A stretch of 64,000 nucleotides of DNA, taken from NCBI RefSeq assembly GCF_014107495.1, contig NZ_CP041969.1, positions 4,699,501 to 4,763,500 of the forward strand. Direction: 5' to 3'. The notes below the pieces were generated by a model. That model made no database searches. It saw only the letters and a program-made list of their open reading frames with translations, and had not been told where the DNA came from. Made by a program: the position numbers and the translations under genes. This DNA comes from Cohnella cholangitidis (GTDB taxonomy: Bacteria > Bacillota > Bacilli > Paenibacillales > Paenibacillaceae). Of the stretch, positions 17,068-25,872 are shown in pieces; the stretch's first letter is position 1, and every line of letters starts with the position of its first letter.

Positions 17068-18003
17068 TCACAGCCAATCTTTCTTGCGGAAATAGTAAAA
17101 CATTCCGATGCCGATAACCGCCATGCATACGATCAATACGACGGAGCCGAAGCCGAAATGCATGCCCGGAATATAATCGAAATTCATTCCGTATATTCCG
17201 GTAATGAACGTCAATGGCATGAATATGGTCGTAAGAGCGGTGAACACTCGCATGATTTCGTTCGCGCGATTGGCGAGGCTGGATTGATAAGCTTCGCGCA
17301 AGTTGCCCATGAGGTCCCGGTAAGTCTCGAACGTTTCGTAAATTTTAACCGCGTTCTCGTGGATGTCTCCGAAATACTTCTGAAGCTCGTTGTCGATGAG
17401 CCGCAAATCTTTTTTATTCAAAGTGGCAATAAGCTCGCGTTGCGGGCCTAGCACCTTTTTGAGCCACAGAATTTCGCTTCGGAGACCGATAATCTCCGTC
17501 AGATGGGATTTCTTCGTATGCATGAGGATATCTTCCTCAAGGCTTTCGATCCGCGCTTCGATACGGTCTCCGACGGAAATATAATTGTCGACGACGAGAT
17601 CGACGAGGTGATAGAGGAAACGATCGGAAGTGTTAACCTCTTGTTCCCATAAGATCGGCTTGACGCTGCGCAGTTCGTTGATTTTCTGGCGGGTCACCGT
17701 AATTAAATAGTGGCGGCCGAGAAAGATGTTCAAAGCGCGAAGAAAAATTTCCTCGTCGTCGAAACGTATGCTGTTGATGACGAGAAAGTACTGATTCTCG
17801 TAAATTTCCAACTTGGGACGTTGTTCCTCTTCCATTAAACAGTCTTCCACGGCGAGGTCGTGAAGACCGAACAGAGGTTGAAGGACCATCAGGTCGTCAA
17901 CGTCCGCGTCGATCCAGTAAAAGCCGTTATTCGGCGGGATCAGCGTATCGCTGATGTTATCGATCGGCGTAAACACGCCATTATTAACCAGTCTGATTTT
18001 CAT
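17068..18003 (-). CDS. corA: CorA-family magnesium/cobalt transporter
   Basis: CorA forms a pentameric channel for Mg2+ (and Co2+/Ni2+) in the cytoplasmic membrane. The 311-residue protein has a large N-terminal cytoplasmic domain, a long stalk helix, and two C-terminal membrane segments. The signature loop YGMNF follows TM1 (FTALTTIFMPLTFITGIYGMNF), and the basic tail YYFRKKDWL is typical. AAAGGAGCG supports the ATG at 18003; the frame is open 40 codons further upstream without a ribosome binding site. It is a single-gene unit, divergent from the S-box operon. No Mg2+ leader element was recognised upstream. Confidence 0.92.
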   Translation of the reverse strand: MKIRLVNNGVFTPIDNISDTLIPPNNGFYWIDADVDDLMVLQPLFGLHDLAVEDCLMEEEQRPKLEIYENQYFLVINSIRFDDEEIFLRALNIFLGRHYLITVTRQKINELRSVKPILWEQEVNTSDRFLYHLVDLVVDNYISVGDRIEARIESLEEDILMHTKKSHLTEIIGLRSEILWLKKVLGPQRELIATLNKKDLRLIDNELQKYFGDIHENAVKIYETFETYRDLMGNLREAYQSSLANRANEIMRVFTALTTIFMPLTFITGIYGMNFDYIPGMHFGFGSVVLIVCMAVIGIGMFYYFRKKDWL

Positions 18004-18294
18004 GGGATTCGCTCCTTTGCATGTCCGTTCAGGTTCATGCAGGACGCTCTCCACTGAAAGAGAAATCTTAGCCGAGGAAGCCGGACAAAGAAATAGCTCC
18101 CGCTGCGGAATACGATCCTGCATTCATTACGCGATTGGCTTTGGGCCTGGGCGTATCGCCTTCCATGTCCGACTCCCCCCTTTTATCTTCGAAAGATGCT
18201 GTCGATTCGTCGTTATTGACGTGTTAAGTATAATCCTCACCCCCCGAACCTTTCAAGGAGAAATTAAGACAATAAAATAGAGGGAACCCCCACC

Positions 18295-18323
18295 TTGACT
18301 GACCCCCGATTTTCAGGTACATT
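18295..18323 (+). promoter_or_regulatory. Sigma-A promoter of the metA operon
   Basis: TTGACT at 18295-18300 and TACATT at 18318-18323 are 17 nt apart. Transcription would start about 30 nt before the SAM riboswitch. Confidence 0.65.
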
Positions 18324-18361
18324 TAGGTTAGTTTTAACGACAACCGAATAGAGTTTGCCAT

Positions 18362-18474
18362 CTTATCAAGAGCAGGCGGAGGGACTAGCCCTATGAAGCC
18401 CGGCAACCGACGTAGTCATTAGACGCACGGTGCTAAATCTTGCGGAAACGTTAACGTTTCTGACAGATGAGAGG
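18362..18474 (+). ncRNA. SAM-I riboswitch (S-box leader)
   Basis: The aptamer begins CTTATCAAGAGCAGGCGGAG and continues GGACTAGCCCTATGAAGCCC then GGCAACC, the hallmark S-box core. It closes with TGACAGATGAGAG, which pairs with the 5' TCTTATCA. High S-adenosylmethionine stabilises this fold and allows the downstream terminator to form, shutting off metA-metI-patB. TGAGAG (18468-18473) and the later CTATCTCAT can pair as the alternative antiterminator. Confidence 0.95.
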
Positions 18475-18495
18475 GGCGCGCGTACGAACTGCTAC

Positions 18496-18528
18496 ACGAC
18501 CCTATCTCATTTGGGGTCGTTTTTTTTA
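18496..18528 (+). terminator. SAM-riboswitch terminator
   Basis: ACGACCC (18496-18502) pairs with GGGTCGT (18514-18520), followed by eight T. This is the expression platform of the S-box. Confidence 0.92.
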
Positions 18529-18563
18529 TTGCACAAATCCGTTTGCATACAGGAGGAATGAAC

Positions 18564-19496
18564 ATGCCGATCAAAGTACCCGACAATTTGCCGGCTAAGG
18601 AAGTGTTGGCAGGAGAAAATATTTTCGTGATGGACGAAAGCGTCGCATACCATCAAGATATTCGTCCTTTGCGAATTGCGATCTTAAATTTAATGCCGAC
18701 GAAAGAAACGACGGAAACCCAATTGCTTCGCTTGATCGGCAATACTCCGCTTCAATTGGAAGCAGTGCTGCTGCATCCGAAGACGCACCATTCCAAGAAC
18801 ACTTCGGCCGAGCATTTGGCCAGCTTCTATAAAACGTTCGACGATATCAAAGACGAGCAATACGACGGATTTATCATTACCGGCGCTCCGGTCGAGCATC
18901 TTCCGTTCGAAGAAGTAAACTACTGGGATGAACTGAAGGAAATTATGGATTGGACGGTTAACAACGTAACCTCTACGTTGCACATATGTTGGGGGGCGCA
19001 AGCCGGGCTATACCACCACTTCGGAGTTCCGAAATACGCACTGCCCGAGAAGATGTTCGGCGTATACCCTCACGGGATATCCAAGCCTAACGTTCAACTG
19101 CTCAGAGGATTCGACGAAATGTTCTACGTGCCGCAATCCCGTCATACGGAGGTGCTGAGGTCGGATATCGAGAAGGTTGAAGGCTTGGAAATCTGGTCGG
19201 AGTCCGAAGAATCCGGCGTTTATATCGCGGCTTCGTCCGATGGCAAACAAATTTTCGTGACGGGCCATTCCGAATACGATCCCCAGTCGTTGAAATGGGA
19301 GTACGACCGGGATAAAGCGAAGGGACTTCGCATAGACGTTCCCAAAAACTATTTTCCGAACGACGATCCCGGGAAATTCCCGGTTTCGACTTGGCGGGCG
19401 CATGCCAACCTGCTGTTCTCCAACTGGTTAAATTATTACGTATACCAAGCCACGCCTTTCGAGCTTGGGAAAGCGACTCCGATTACCATTCGCTAG
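18564..19496 (+). CDS. metA: Homoserine O-acetyltransferase (MetA family)
   Basis: This enzyme activates homoserine for methionine synthesis. The 310-residue protein is a full-length MetA (HTS domain). The catalytic residues fall where expected: Cys142 in HICWGAQAG, with His235 and Glu237 in VTGHSEYD. Residue 111 is Glu ([11 protein letters not shown]), which in MetA proteins marks use of acetyl-CoA; the succinyl-CoA enzymes have Gly there. O-acetylhomoserine is therefore the expected product. AGGAGG at 18551-18556 selects the ATG at 18564 over the ATG six bases earlier. It is the first gene of the S-box operon. Confidence 0.95.
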   Translation: MPIKVPDNLPAKEVLAGENIFVMDESVAYHQDIRPLRIAILNLMPTKETTETQLLRLIGNTPLQLEAVLLHPKTHHSKNTSAEHLASFYKTFDDIKDEQYDGFIITGAPVEHLPFEEVNYWDELKEIMDWTVNNVTSTLHICWGAQAGLYHHFGVPKYALPEKMFGVYPHGISKPNVQLLRGFDEMFYVPQSRHTEVLRSDIEKVEGLEIWSESEESGVYIAASSDGKQIFVTGHSEYDPQSLKWEYDRDKAKGLRIDVPKNYFPNDDPGKFPVSTWRAHANLLFSNWLNYYVYQATPFELGKATPITIR

Positions 19497-19513
19497 GGAG
19501 GAAATTGTACACA

Positions 19514-20671
19514 ATGAACATTGAGAGCCGTTTAGCCCAAATCGGATCGATCAACGATCCGCAAACCGGAGCGGTCAGCTTCCCGATCTATCAGTCGACC
19601 GCGTTCCGCCATCCGCGTCTAGGACAAAGCACCGGATTCGACTATTCGCGGTCCAAGAGCCCGACAAGAGCGGTCCTTGAAGCCGCCGCAGCCGACCTGG
19701 AGAGCGGAGACGCGGGTTTCGCGACGAGCTCGGGGATGGCCGCGCTGCAAATCATTTTCTCGCTGTTCGGCCAAGGGGATCACTTGTTGGTCTCGTTGGA
19801 CTTGTACGGCGGTACTTATCGTCTTTTGGAGCAAGTGATGTCCCGTTTCGGAGTGACTGCGTCTTATATCGATACGAACGACCTTGACGCGCTTGAATCG
19901 CACAGAAAACCGAATACGAAAGCGGTTCTCATCGAGACGCCGACGAACCCGCTCATGATGGTAACGGACCTTGCAAAAGTAGCCGCATGGGCGAAACAGA
20001 AAGGATTGTTAACGATCGTCGACAACACGTTGTTGACGCCGTTCTTCCAACGACCGATCGAGCTGGGCGCGGACATCGTCGTTCATAGCGCGACCAAATA
20101 CTTAGGCGGCCATAACGACGTGCTTGCCGGGCTGATCGTGACCAAAGGCGAGAAGCTGTCCGCGGACGTCGCTTTCCTGCATAATTCGATCGGAGCCGTG
20201 CTCGGACCGCAGGATTCCTGGCTGCTCATGAGAGGGATGAAAACGTTGGCGCTTCGTATGGAACGCCATCAATACAACGCTACGCGGCTTGCCGCCTGGC
20301 TGAAAGTCCATCCTTCCGTGGAAGAGGTTTATTACCCGGCATTGCCTCATCATCCGGGACACGAGATACAAAATTCGCAATCGTCCGGGAATACGGGAAT
20401 TTTCTCGTTCAAGATGAAAGACGCCAGAACGATCGAGCCGATCCTTCGCCATATTAAGTTGATCGCGTTCGCGGAAAGCTTGGGTGGCGCCGAGTCGCTG
20501 ATGACCTATCCGGCCGTTCAGACTCATGCCGACATTCCCGAAGAAATCCGCCGCGCCGTCGGGGTCGACGATCGGTTATTGCGTTTCTCGGTCGGGCTGG
20601 AGCATGTCGACGATATTATGAATGACCTCAAACAAGCGATCGAAGCCGCGGAGAAAGAAATCAACGGGTAA
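19514..20671 (+). CDS. metI: Cystathionine gamma-synthase / O-acetylhomoserine thiolyase
   Basis: This PLP enzyme of the Cys/Met metabolism family, 385 residues, condenses O-acetylhomoserine with cysteine (or sulfide) to give cystathionine (or homocysteine). Visible motifs are SATKYLGGHNDVLAGL, with the PLP lysine, and GGTYRLLEQVM; the start MNIESRLAQIGSINDPQTG is typical of Bacillus MetI. GGAGG at 19498-19502 fits the ATG at 19514; the longer open frame from 19391 overlaps metA and is rejected. It sits between metA and a MalY/PatB-type lyase under one S-box. The family alone cannot separate synthase from thiolyase activity. Confidence 0.9.
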   Translation: MNIESRLAQIGSINDPQTGAVSFPIYQSTAFRHPRLGQSTGFDYSRSKSPTRAVLEAAAADLESGDAGFATSSGMAALQIIFSLFGQGDHLLVSLDLYGGTYRLLEQVMSRFGVTASYIDTNDLDALESHRKPNTKAVLIETPTNPLMMVTDLAKVAAWAKQKGLLTIVDNTLLTPFFQRPIELGADIVVHSATKYLGGHNDVLAGLIVTKGEKLSADVAFLHNSIGAVLGPQDSWLLMRGMKTLALRMERHQYNATRLAAWLKVHPSVEEVYYPALPHHPGHEIQNSQSSGNTGIFSFKMKDARTIEPILRHIKLIAFAESLGGAESLMTYPAVQTHADIPEEIRRAVGVDDRLLRFSVGLEHVDDIMNDLKQAIEAAEKEING

Positions 20672-20693
20672 ATCAGACCGGAGGGAAGCAACG

Positions 20694-21881
20694 ATGAAAT
20701 ACGATTTCGACAAGAGAATCGATCGGACCGGAACGGCTTCTTACAAATGGGACCAGTCCGAAAAGCTGTTCGGACGGGCGGATATATTGCCGCTATGGGT
20801 AGCGGATATGGATTTCGAAGCGCCTAAGGAAGTCGTAGAAGCGATTACCCGCAGAGCGGAACAAGGCATTTACGGCTATACCGTTCGCACTCAAGCGTTC
20901 TATGACGCAATCGTCGGCTGGTTGTCGAGACGGCACGGATGGACGATCGAGCAGGATTGGATTAGCTCCAGCCCCGGCGTAGTACCCGCATTAAGCGTAA
21001 TGGTACTTGCCTTCACGGAGCCTGGAGACGGCATCATCCTGCAATCGCCGGTCTACTATCCTTTCTACGACGTCATTAAGATGAACGGGCGCAACGTGGT
21101 GGACAACCCTCTGATCTTGAAGGACGGCCAGTATACGATCGATTTCGATCTGCTGGAAAGGCAAGCGAGCGGCGGAGCGAAAATGCTGTTATTGTGTTCT
21201 CCCCATAACCCGGGCGGAAGGGTATGGAAGCGGGAAGAGCTCGAACGGATCGGCGATATTTGCTCGAAACATAACGTTCTGGTCGTCGCGGACGAAATTC
21301 ATCACGATCTCGTGTTCGCCGGACATAAGCATATTCCGTACGCTTCGATATCGGAGACGTTAGCGAACCACTCGGTTACTTGCATCGCGACCAGTAAAAC
21401 CTTCAACCTCGCGGGCTTGCAGGCGGCGTCCGTCATTATTCCTAACGAAGAAATAAGGCGCAAATACAACGCACTGCTCAAAACGTTATCGATTCACATG
21501 GAGAGCTATTTCGGATTAACCGCGATAGAGAGCAGTTATACCCATGGAGAAGAGTGGCTTGATCAACTGCTCGTATACTTGGAAGGCAATCTTAACGCAT
21601 TGATAGAGTTCGCGGAGAAACGGTTGCCGCAAGTAAAAGTAATCAAGCCGGAAGGAACTTACTTGGTGTGGATGGACTGCACGGCCATCTCCGAGAAGCC
21701 GCAAGAACTGAAGCAATTAATGTTCGAGAAGGCGGGAGTCGCTTTCTCCGAAGGGTCCGTATTCGGCAAACAAGGCGCCGGTTATTTGCGCGTTAACATC
21801 GCTTGTCCGCGATCTTTGTTGTTGGAAGCGTTGGAGAAATTCGAAGCCGCGCTTAGTTCCGCGACAATCGCTAATCCATAG
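20694..21881 (+). CDS. patB: MalY/PatB-type cystathionine beta-lyase
   Basis: This fold-type I PLP enzyme of 395 residues cleaves cystathionine to homocysteine, pyruvate and ammonia. Landmarks are the start KYDFDKRIDRTGTASYKWDQ, WVADMDFEAPKEV, SPHNPGGRVW (substrate/PLP asparagine), ADEIHHDLVF and SKTFNLAGLQ (PLP lysine). The ATG at 20694 has a GGAGGG box; an overlapping longer frame into metI is not needed. Third gene of the S-box operon, so MetA, MetI and PatB together make homocysteine by transsulfuration. A terminator follows at once. Confidence 0.9.
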   Translation: MKYDFDKRIDRTGTASYKWDQSEKLFGRADILPLWVADMDFEAPKEVVEAITRRAEQGIYGYTVRTQAFYDAIVGWLSRRHGWTIEQDWISSSPGVVPALSVMVLAFTEPGDGIILQSPVYYPFYDVIKMNGRNVVDNPLILKDGQYTIDFDLLERQASGGAKMLLLCSPHNPGGRVWKREELERIGDICSKHNVLVVADEIHHDLVFAGHKHIPYASISETLANHSVTCIATSKTFNLAGLQAASVIIPNEEIRRKYNALLKTLSIHMESYFGLTAIESSYTHGEEWLDQLLVYLEGNLNALIEFAEKRLPQVKVIKPEGTYLVWMDCTAISEKPQELKQLMFEKAGVAFSEGSVFGKQGAGYLRVNIACPRSLLLEALEKFEAALSSATIANP

Positions 21882-21886
21882 ACAAC

Positions 21887-21923
21887 AACCCGCGAGAATA
21901 TTCAGAATTCTTGCGGGTTTTTG
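21887..21923 (+). terminator. Terminator of the metA-metI-patB operon
   Basis: AACCCGC...GCGGGTT with an inner GAGAAT/ATTCTT pairing forms the stem, followed by TTTTTGG. Confidence 0.8.
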
Positions 21924-21998
21924 GTAATTTTGTCTATTATGGTAACCGGAAACATGCTACAATTAGTCCAACTCTACCCTAGACAAGGATGATAGGCC

Positions 21999-23375
21999 GT
22001 GAATTTCCAAACGTTGTTCGACCGGGTTATGCTATTCGGCCAGATGATGCTTCCGGATCGTTCCCTGAAATATTTTCCCCCGAACTTCACGGTGCGCCGT
22101 CCGGTCGTTTCCTTGCTGGACAAACGCGTGAAGCAGGGCGCGGAATGTTATCTAACCTTATTTCGTTTGGAATTCTCCGAGCTTCAGCAAGAAGTCCCCG
22201 AAGAAGTCTGGAACGGGCTGCAGGAGTGCAGCCGCAGGCATTTGCGCTTATCCGTTACGAATACGCTCGGAGAGCATCGGGTCATCGCCATCGATCAGTT
22301 CGACAAGATGGATTTCGTGTTGCTGTTAGAAGGGCATTATCGTCAGGGTGACGAGAACGGATTGATTCCCGTTGAACATAAGATGAATATAGACAGGATT
22401 CGCAGCGAATTGGAGATCGGATTGGCAGGCAATCGGCCGGATTGGCGGAATAGCTTGAGAGTCGTAACGGCTTCGGTTCCTATATCTTCCAAGAACCCTT
22501 TATTGCGAACGGAAAGATTGTTATTCGAGAGTTATCAGACCGCCGTTGCGCTTGCTACGGGAGTCATTACTCCTCAAATGAAAGATCTGCGCAGCCAAAT
22601 GGAGCAGTTGCTCGATCAAGGATCGATCTCCGTTTTGGCGCAGCCGATCATGAATTTGACGAGCGGCGACGTTTACGGCTGGGAGATCTTAACGAGAGGT
22701 CCCGTGGGCAGCGTCCTGCATTTGCCCGACGAGCTGTTCCAATTCGCTTCGCAAACGCGGTTATTAAGCCGATTGGAATTTCTTGTCGTCAAACGCGCGC
22801 TGGAAGAAATCGCCTCCAGGAAAATCAAAGAGCCGGTATTCCTGAACGTGACGGCCGTTACGTTATCGCATCCGTTGTTCTTATCCCATGTGCTGCAATG
22901 CTTGGAACGACATTCGATGCTCAGCCCGCAGCAGGTATATTTCGAGATCACGGAGCGCCATCAGATCACGAATATGGAAGCGATGATCGAGATCTTAAGA
23001 ACATACCGAACGCATGGCTTCCGGTTCGCCGTAGACGATGCGGGCTCAGGCTATTCGAGTCTTCAATGGATCGGCGAGCTCGTTCCCGAGCTTATCAAGA
23101 TCGACCGATCCGTAATCCGGCACGTGAATCGCATCGCGATCAAGGAATCGCTGCTTCGCGCGATTGTTACGGCTGCCCGGGAGATGAAATGCGAAATCGT
23201 CGCGGAAGGCGTCGAAAGCGAAGAAGAAGCGGACGTCTTGTTCAAGCTTGACGTCGACATGGGGCAAGGGTTTTATTTTGCCAGGCCGAACGTGCTCCTT
23301 CACGAGAATGAAAGAGACATGTTTCAGGAAACGAAAGTACGCATCCAGCATCGCCGCGGTTTGGTCGCCTCTTAG
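21999..23375 (+). CDS. EAL-domain protein, likely cyclic-di-GMP phosphodiesterase
   Basis: The 458-residue soluble protein has an N-terminal part of about 200 residues that I do not recognise, which looks GGDEF-like in length but lacks the motif. It is followed by an EAL domain at about 205-450. The domain signature reads EILTR instead of EALLR. Other catalytic positions look intact: Asn in FLNVT, Glu in EITER, the Asp pair in VDDAGSGYSSL, Lys in LIKIDR, Glu in VAEGVES and Gln in GQGF. Hydrolysis of c-di-GMP is therefore plausible. Start is GTG with AAGGATGATAGG upstream. Confidence 0.8.
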   Translation: MNFQTLFDRVMLFGQMMLPDRSLKYFPPNFTVRRPVVSLLDKRVKQGAECYLTLFRLEFSELQQEVPEEVWNGLQECSRRHLRLSVTNTLGEHRVIAIDQFDKMDFVLLLEGHYRQGDENGLIPVEHKMNIDRIRSELEIGLAGNRPDWRNSLRVVTASVPISSKNPLLRTERLLFESYQTAVALATGVITPQMKDLRSQMEQLLDQGSISVLAQPIMNLTSGDVYGWEILTRGPVGSVLHLPDELFQFASQTRLLSRLEFLVVKRALEEIASRKIKEPVFLNVTAVTLSHPLFLSHVLQCLERHSMLSPQQVYFEITERHQITNMEAMIEILRTYRTHGFRFAVDDAGSGYSSLQWIGELVPELIKIDRSVIRHVNRIAIKESLLRAIVTAAREMKCEIVAEGVESEEEADVLFKLDVDMGQGFYFARPNVLLHENERDMFQETKVRIQHRRGLVAS

Positions 23376-23396
23376 GTGACTACCGCGGTGCTTTTG
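23352..23396 (+). terminator. Probable terminator overlapping the EAL gene stop
   Basis: CCGCGGT at 23354-23360 pairs with ACCGCGG at 23382-23388, with partial pairing between, followed by TGCTTTTGTG. The T tract is short. Confidence 0.45.
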
Positions 23397-23457
23397 TGTT
23401 ACGATGGGATAAGCGAACAGAGAGCACCATAGTCCCGTAAGAAGGAGGGTCCCGAGA

Positions 23458-24594
23458 ATGAATCCTGTGGACCGGATTTTGGATGGAGCATTGCAAGGAA
23501 AAAGATTGCAGTTAGAAGATATCATAACGTTATACGAGAGCGATGAGATAGAGAAGATGGGCCATACGGCCAATCAGATCATGCTGAAGAAGCATCCCGA
23601 GCCGATGACGACGTTCGTGGTCGGAAGAAACGTGAATTATACGAACATCTGCGACGTGTACTGTAGATTTTGCGCTTTTTATCGGGCCCCGGGTTCCAAG
23701 GAAGGCTACGTTTTGCCGGATGAATTGATTCTGAAGAAAATTCAAGAGACTGTCGACGTTGGCGGAACCGAAATTCTTATGCAAGGCGGAACGAATCCGG
23801 ATCTGCCTTTTAGCTATTATCTGGATTTGCTTCGGAAAATTAAGCAGAACTTCCCCGACATTACGATGCATTCCTTCTCCCCGGCGGAAATTCGCAAAAT
23901 GCAGGTTGTTGCCGGCAACATACCGATCGAGGACGTCGTGCGTCAACTGCACGAAGCGGGATTGGATTCCCTGCCGGGCGGCGGGGCTGAAATTCTCGAC
24001 GACCGGACCCGCAAGAAAATCAGCCGGTTGAAGGGATCTTGGCAAGATTGGATGGAAGTGATGACGACCGCGCACAAGATCGGCATGAACACGACGGCCA
24101 CGATGGTTATCGGCTTCGGCGAGTCGATGGAAGAGCGAGCGCTGCACCTACTGCGCGTACGCGATGCGCAGGACGAATGCTTGAACAATCAATACCCGTC
24201 CGAGGGCTTCTTGGCGTTCATCCCGTGGACGTTCCAACCGGAGAACACGAATATGAAACGGGTGAAAGCAACTCCCGAAGAATATTTGAAGACGCTGGCA
24301 ATTAGCCGGATTACGCTCGACAACATCGCTAACTTCCAATCTTCATGGGTTACGATGGGTCCGGAAATCGGCAAATTATCGCTCTCCTACGGCTGCAACG
24401 ACTTCGGGAGCACGATGATCGAGGAGAATGTCGTTTCGGCGGCGGGAACGACGCACAAAGTCAATATCGAACTTATTCTTAAGCTTATTCGCGAATGCGG
24501 CAAAATTCCCGTACAGCGCGATACGAAATACAACACGATCAAGGTTTACCACGAGAACGATACGGTTGCCAAAGATTACGTAATGCAAAATTAA
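23458..24594 (+). CDS. mqnC: Cyclic dehypoxanthinyl futalosine synthase
   Basis: MqnC is a radical SAM enzyme of the futalosine menaquinone pathway and cyclises dehypoxanthinyl futalosine. The 378-residue protein carries the CxxxCxxC cluster-binding motif (CDVYCRFC, near residue 63) after VGRNVNYTNI, and the MqnC-type stretches MQGGTNPDLPFSYY and LDSLPGGGAEI. MqnE is a related enzyme but has a different body. AAGGAGGG precedes the ATG. No other mqn gene is near, as is common for scattered pathways. It implies that this organism makes menaquinone at least partly by the futalosine route. Confidence 0.92.
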   Translation: MNPVDRILDGALQGKRLQLEDIITLYESDEIEKMGHTANQIMLKKHPEPMTTFVVGRNVNYTNICDVYCRFCAFYRAPGSKEGYVLPDELILKKIQETVDVGGTEILMQGGTNPDLPFSYYLDLLRKIKQNFPDITMHSFSPAEIRKMQVVAGNIPIEDVVRQLHEAGLDSLPGGGAEILDDRTRKKISRLKGSWQDWMEVMTTAHKIGMNTTATMVIGFGESMEERALHLLRVRDAQDECLNNQYPSEGFLAFIPWTFQPENTNMKRVKATPEEYLKTLAISRITLDNIANFQSSWVTMGPEIGKLSLSYGCNDFGSTMIEENVVSAAGTTHKVNIELILKLIRECGKIPVQRDTKYNTIKVYHENDTVAKDYVMQN

Positions 24595-24607
24595 CCCCGA
24601 ATAAACG

Positions 24608-24642
24608 AAAGCTCCGTCTCTATTCCGAGACGGAGCTTTTTT
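24608..24642. terminator. Bidirectional terminator between mqnC and the GGDEF gene
   Basis: A perfect stem of AAGCTCCGTCTC and GAGACGGAGCTT with a 6-nt loop, with six T on the plus strand. The two genes converge here. Confidence 0.85.
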
Positions 24643-24651
24643 GAGGCCGTT

Positions 24652-25755
24652 TTATGCTTCCGCGTTAATCGGAGCGGCGACAACGGTGCGATTCTTGCCG
24701 GAATGTTTGGCTTCGTACAACGCCGCATCCGCTCTTAGAAACAACTCCTCCTTACCCATCCCCGGGGAATAGGGGTTGAGGCCGATACTGACGGTCACGT
24801 TCAATCCGTTCAACGCGGTATGATGGGTAGCGGCAATAGAACCGCGGATATCCTCAACAAGATCGTAAACCTCTTGAAAGCTTTTCTCCGTAAACAGGAT
24901 AACGAATTCCTCTCCGCCGTACCGGGCTACGAAGTCGTTGCTTCCGGTCTTGGAACGGGCGATCGCCGCGACCTTCTGCAGAACTTCGTCTCCCGCTTTG
25001 TGGCCGTACGTGTCGTTGACTTTCTTGAAGTTGTCGATGTCCAAAATGGCCAAGTGAAGCGACAATCTCCCGTTATCGGCTTGCTCCACAAGATGGTCTT
25101 TGTACTCATGATAAGCCATGTGGTTATAAGTTTCGGTCAGCGCATCGGTCTTGGCGAGCTTGTCCATGAGAATGGTGCGAACGAGAAGCTCTTGGTTGGA
25201 TTCGTAGGAAGTGCGCAAATGCATAAGAATTTCTCGGCCCCGCGCCAGAACTCCGAATGCGATAACGCTGTATACGAGCAAAATCCCTACCATGGCAAGG
25301 GCTCCCGCGAAAGGGATGTTCTGATGAATTTCCTGGTTGAAGAAGAAAAGGACGAAAAAAGCGATGATCGTGTTTAATATCGCGTACAGCAATTTCTTAT
25401 ATTGGAAGTAAAAAGTACTGATCATGATGGGGAAAAAGAGAAAGAAAAGGAGATACTCCAATGAGGAATGAATGCTGGTAAGCGTTACGGTGAGCAAGGT
25501 TGCGGACGTAATCAGGATGTAGTCATGGTGCCTGGACAAGAAGCGTACGCCGAATTCGGCAACGATAACGATCAAAGTCATTATCGCGGTTGGACGAACG
25601 ATATACAATCGGACGAATTCTCCGGTCGGGACTTCCGTAACTCGCAGGAACAAGCACTCCACTACAACGGATAACGCCAATACGATCCAAAAGCTTCTAA
25701 TGAGAAGACGGTTCCAACGTTCTTGATTAATTTCCAAAGAAGGTAAAGACGGCAT
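24652..25755 (-). CDS. Membrane-bound diguanylate cyclase (GGDEF)
   Basis: The 367-residue protein has five to six predicted membrane segments in the first 175 residues and a C-terminal GGDEF domain (about 200-360). The active-site loop reads YGGEEF, with LDIDNFKKVNDTYGHKAGDE upstream for metal and substrate binding, so cyclase activity is expected. No obvious RxxD inhibitory site is seen just before the GGEEF. The membrane region resembles 5TM-type sensory modules. It converges with mqnC, and the EAL protein lies on the other side. Confidence 0.87.
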   Translation of the reverse strand: MPSLPSLEINQERWNRLLIRSFWIVLALSVVVECLFLRVTEVPTGEFVRLYIVRPTAIMTLIVIVAEFGVRFLSRHHDYILITSATLLTVTLTSIHSSLEYLLFFLFFPIMISTFYFQYKKLLYAILNTIIAFFVLFFFNQEIHQNIPFAGALAMVGILLVYSVIAFGVLARGREILMHLRTSYESNQELLVRTILMDKLAKTDALTETYNHMAYHEYKDHLVEQADNGRLSLHLAILDIDNFKKVNDTYGHKAGDEVLQKVAAIARSKTGSNDFVARYGGEEFVILFTEKSFQEVYDLVEDIRGSIAATHHTALNGLNVTVSIGLNPYSPGMGKEELFLRADAALYEAKHSGKNRTVVAAPINAEA

Positions 25756-25872
25756 AAAGACTTCCTTTCACGATCAAACTCCATAAAATATACCATAACT
25801 AACAACCCATCGTATATCCCTTTTTGGGCGACCATATAGTAAGTATCAAGCTTGGATGATGGAGGTGTGGAA

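Noticed and set aside
25825-25860. Sigma-E-type promoter before ytxC (CATATAGT near 25833)
   Set aside because: The -10 is near consensus, but the -35 is poor and its spacing doubtful, so it is not listed as a feature.
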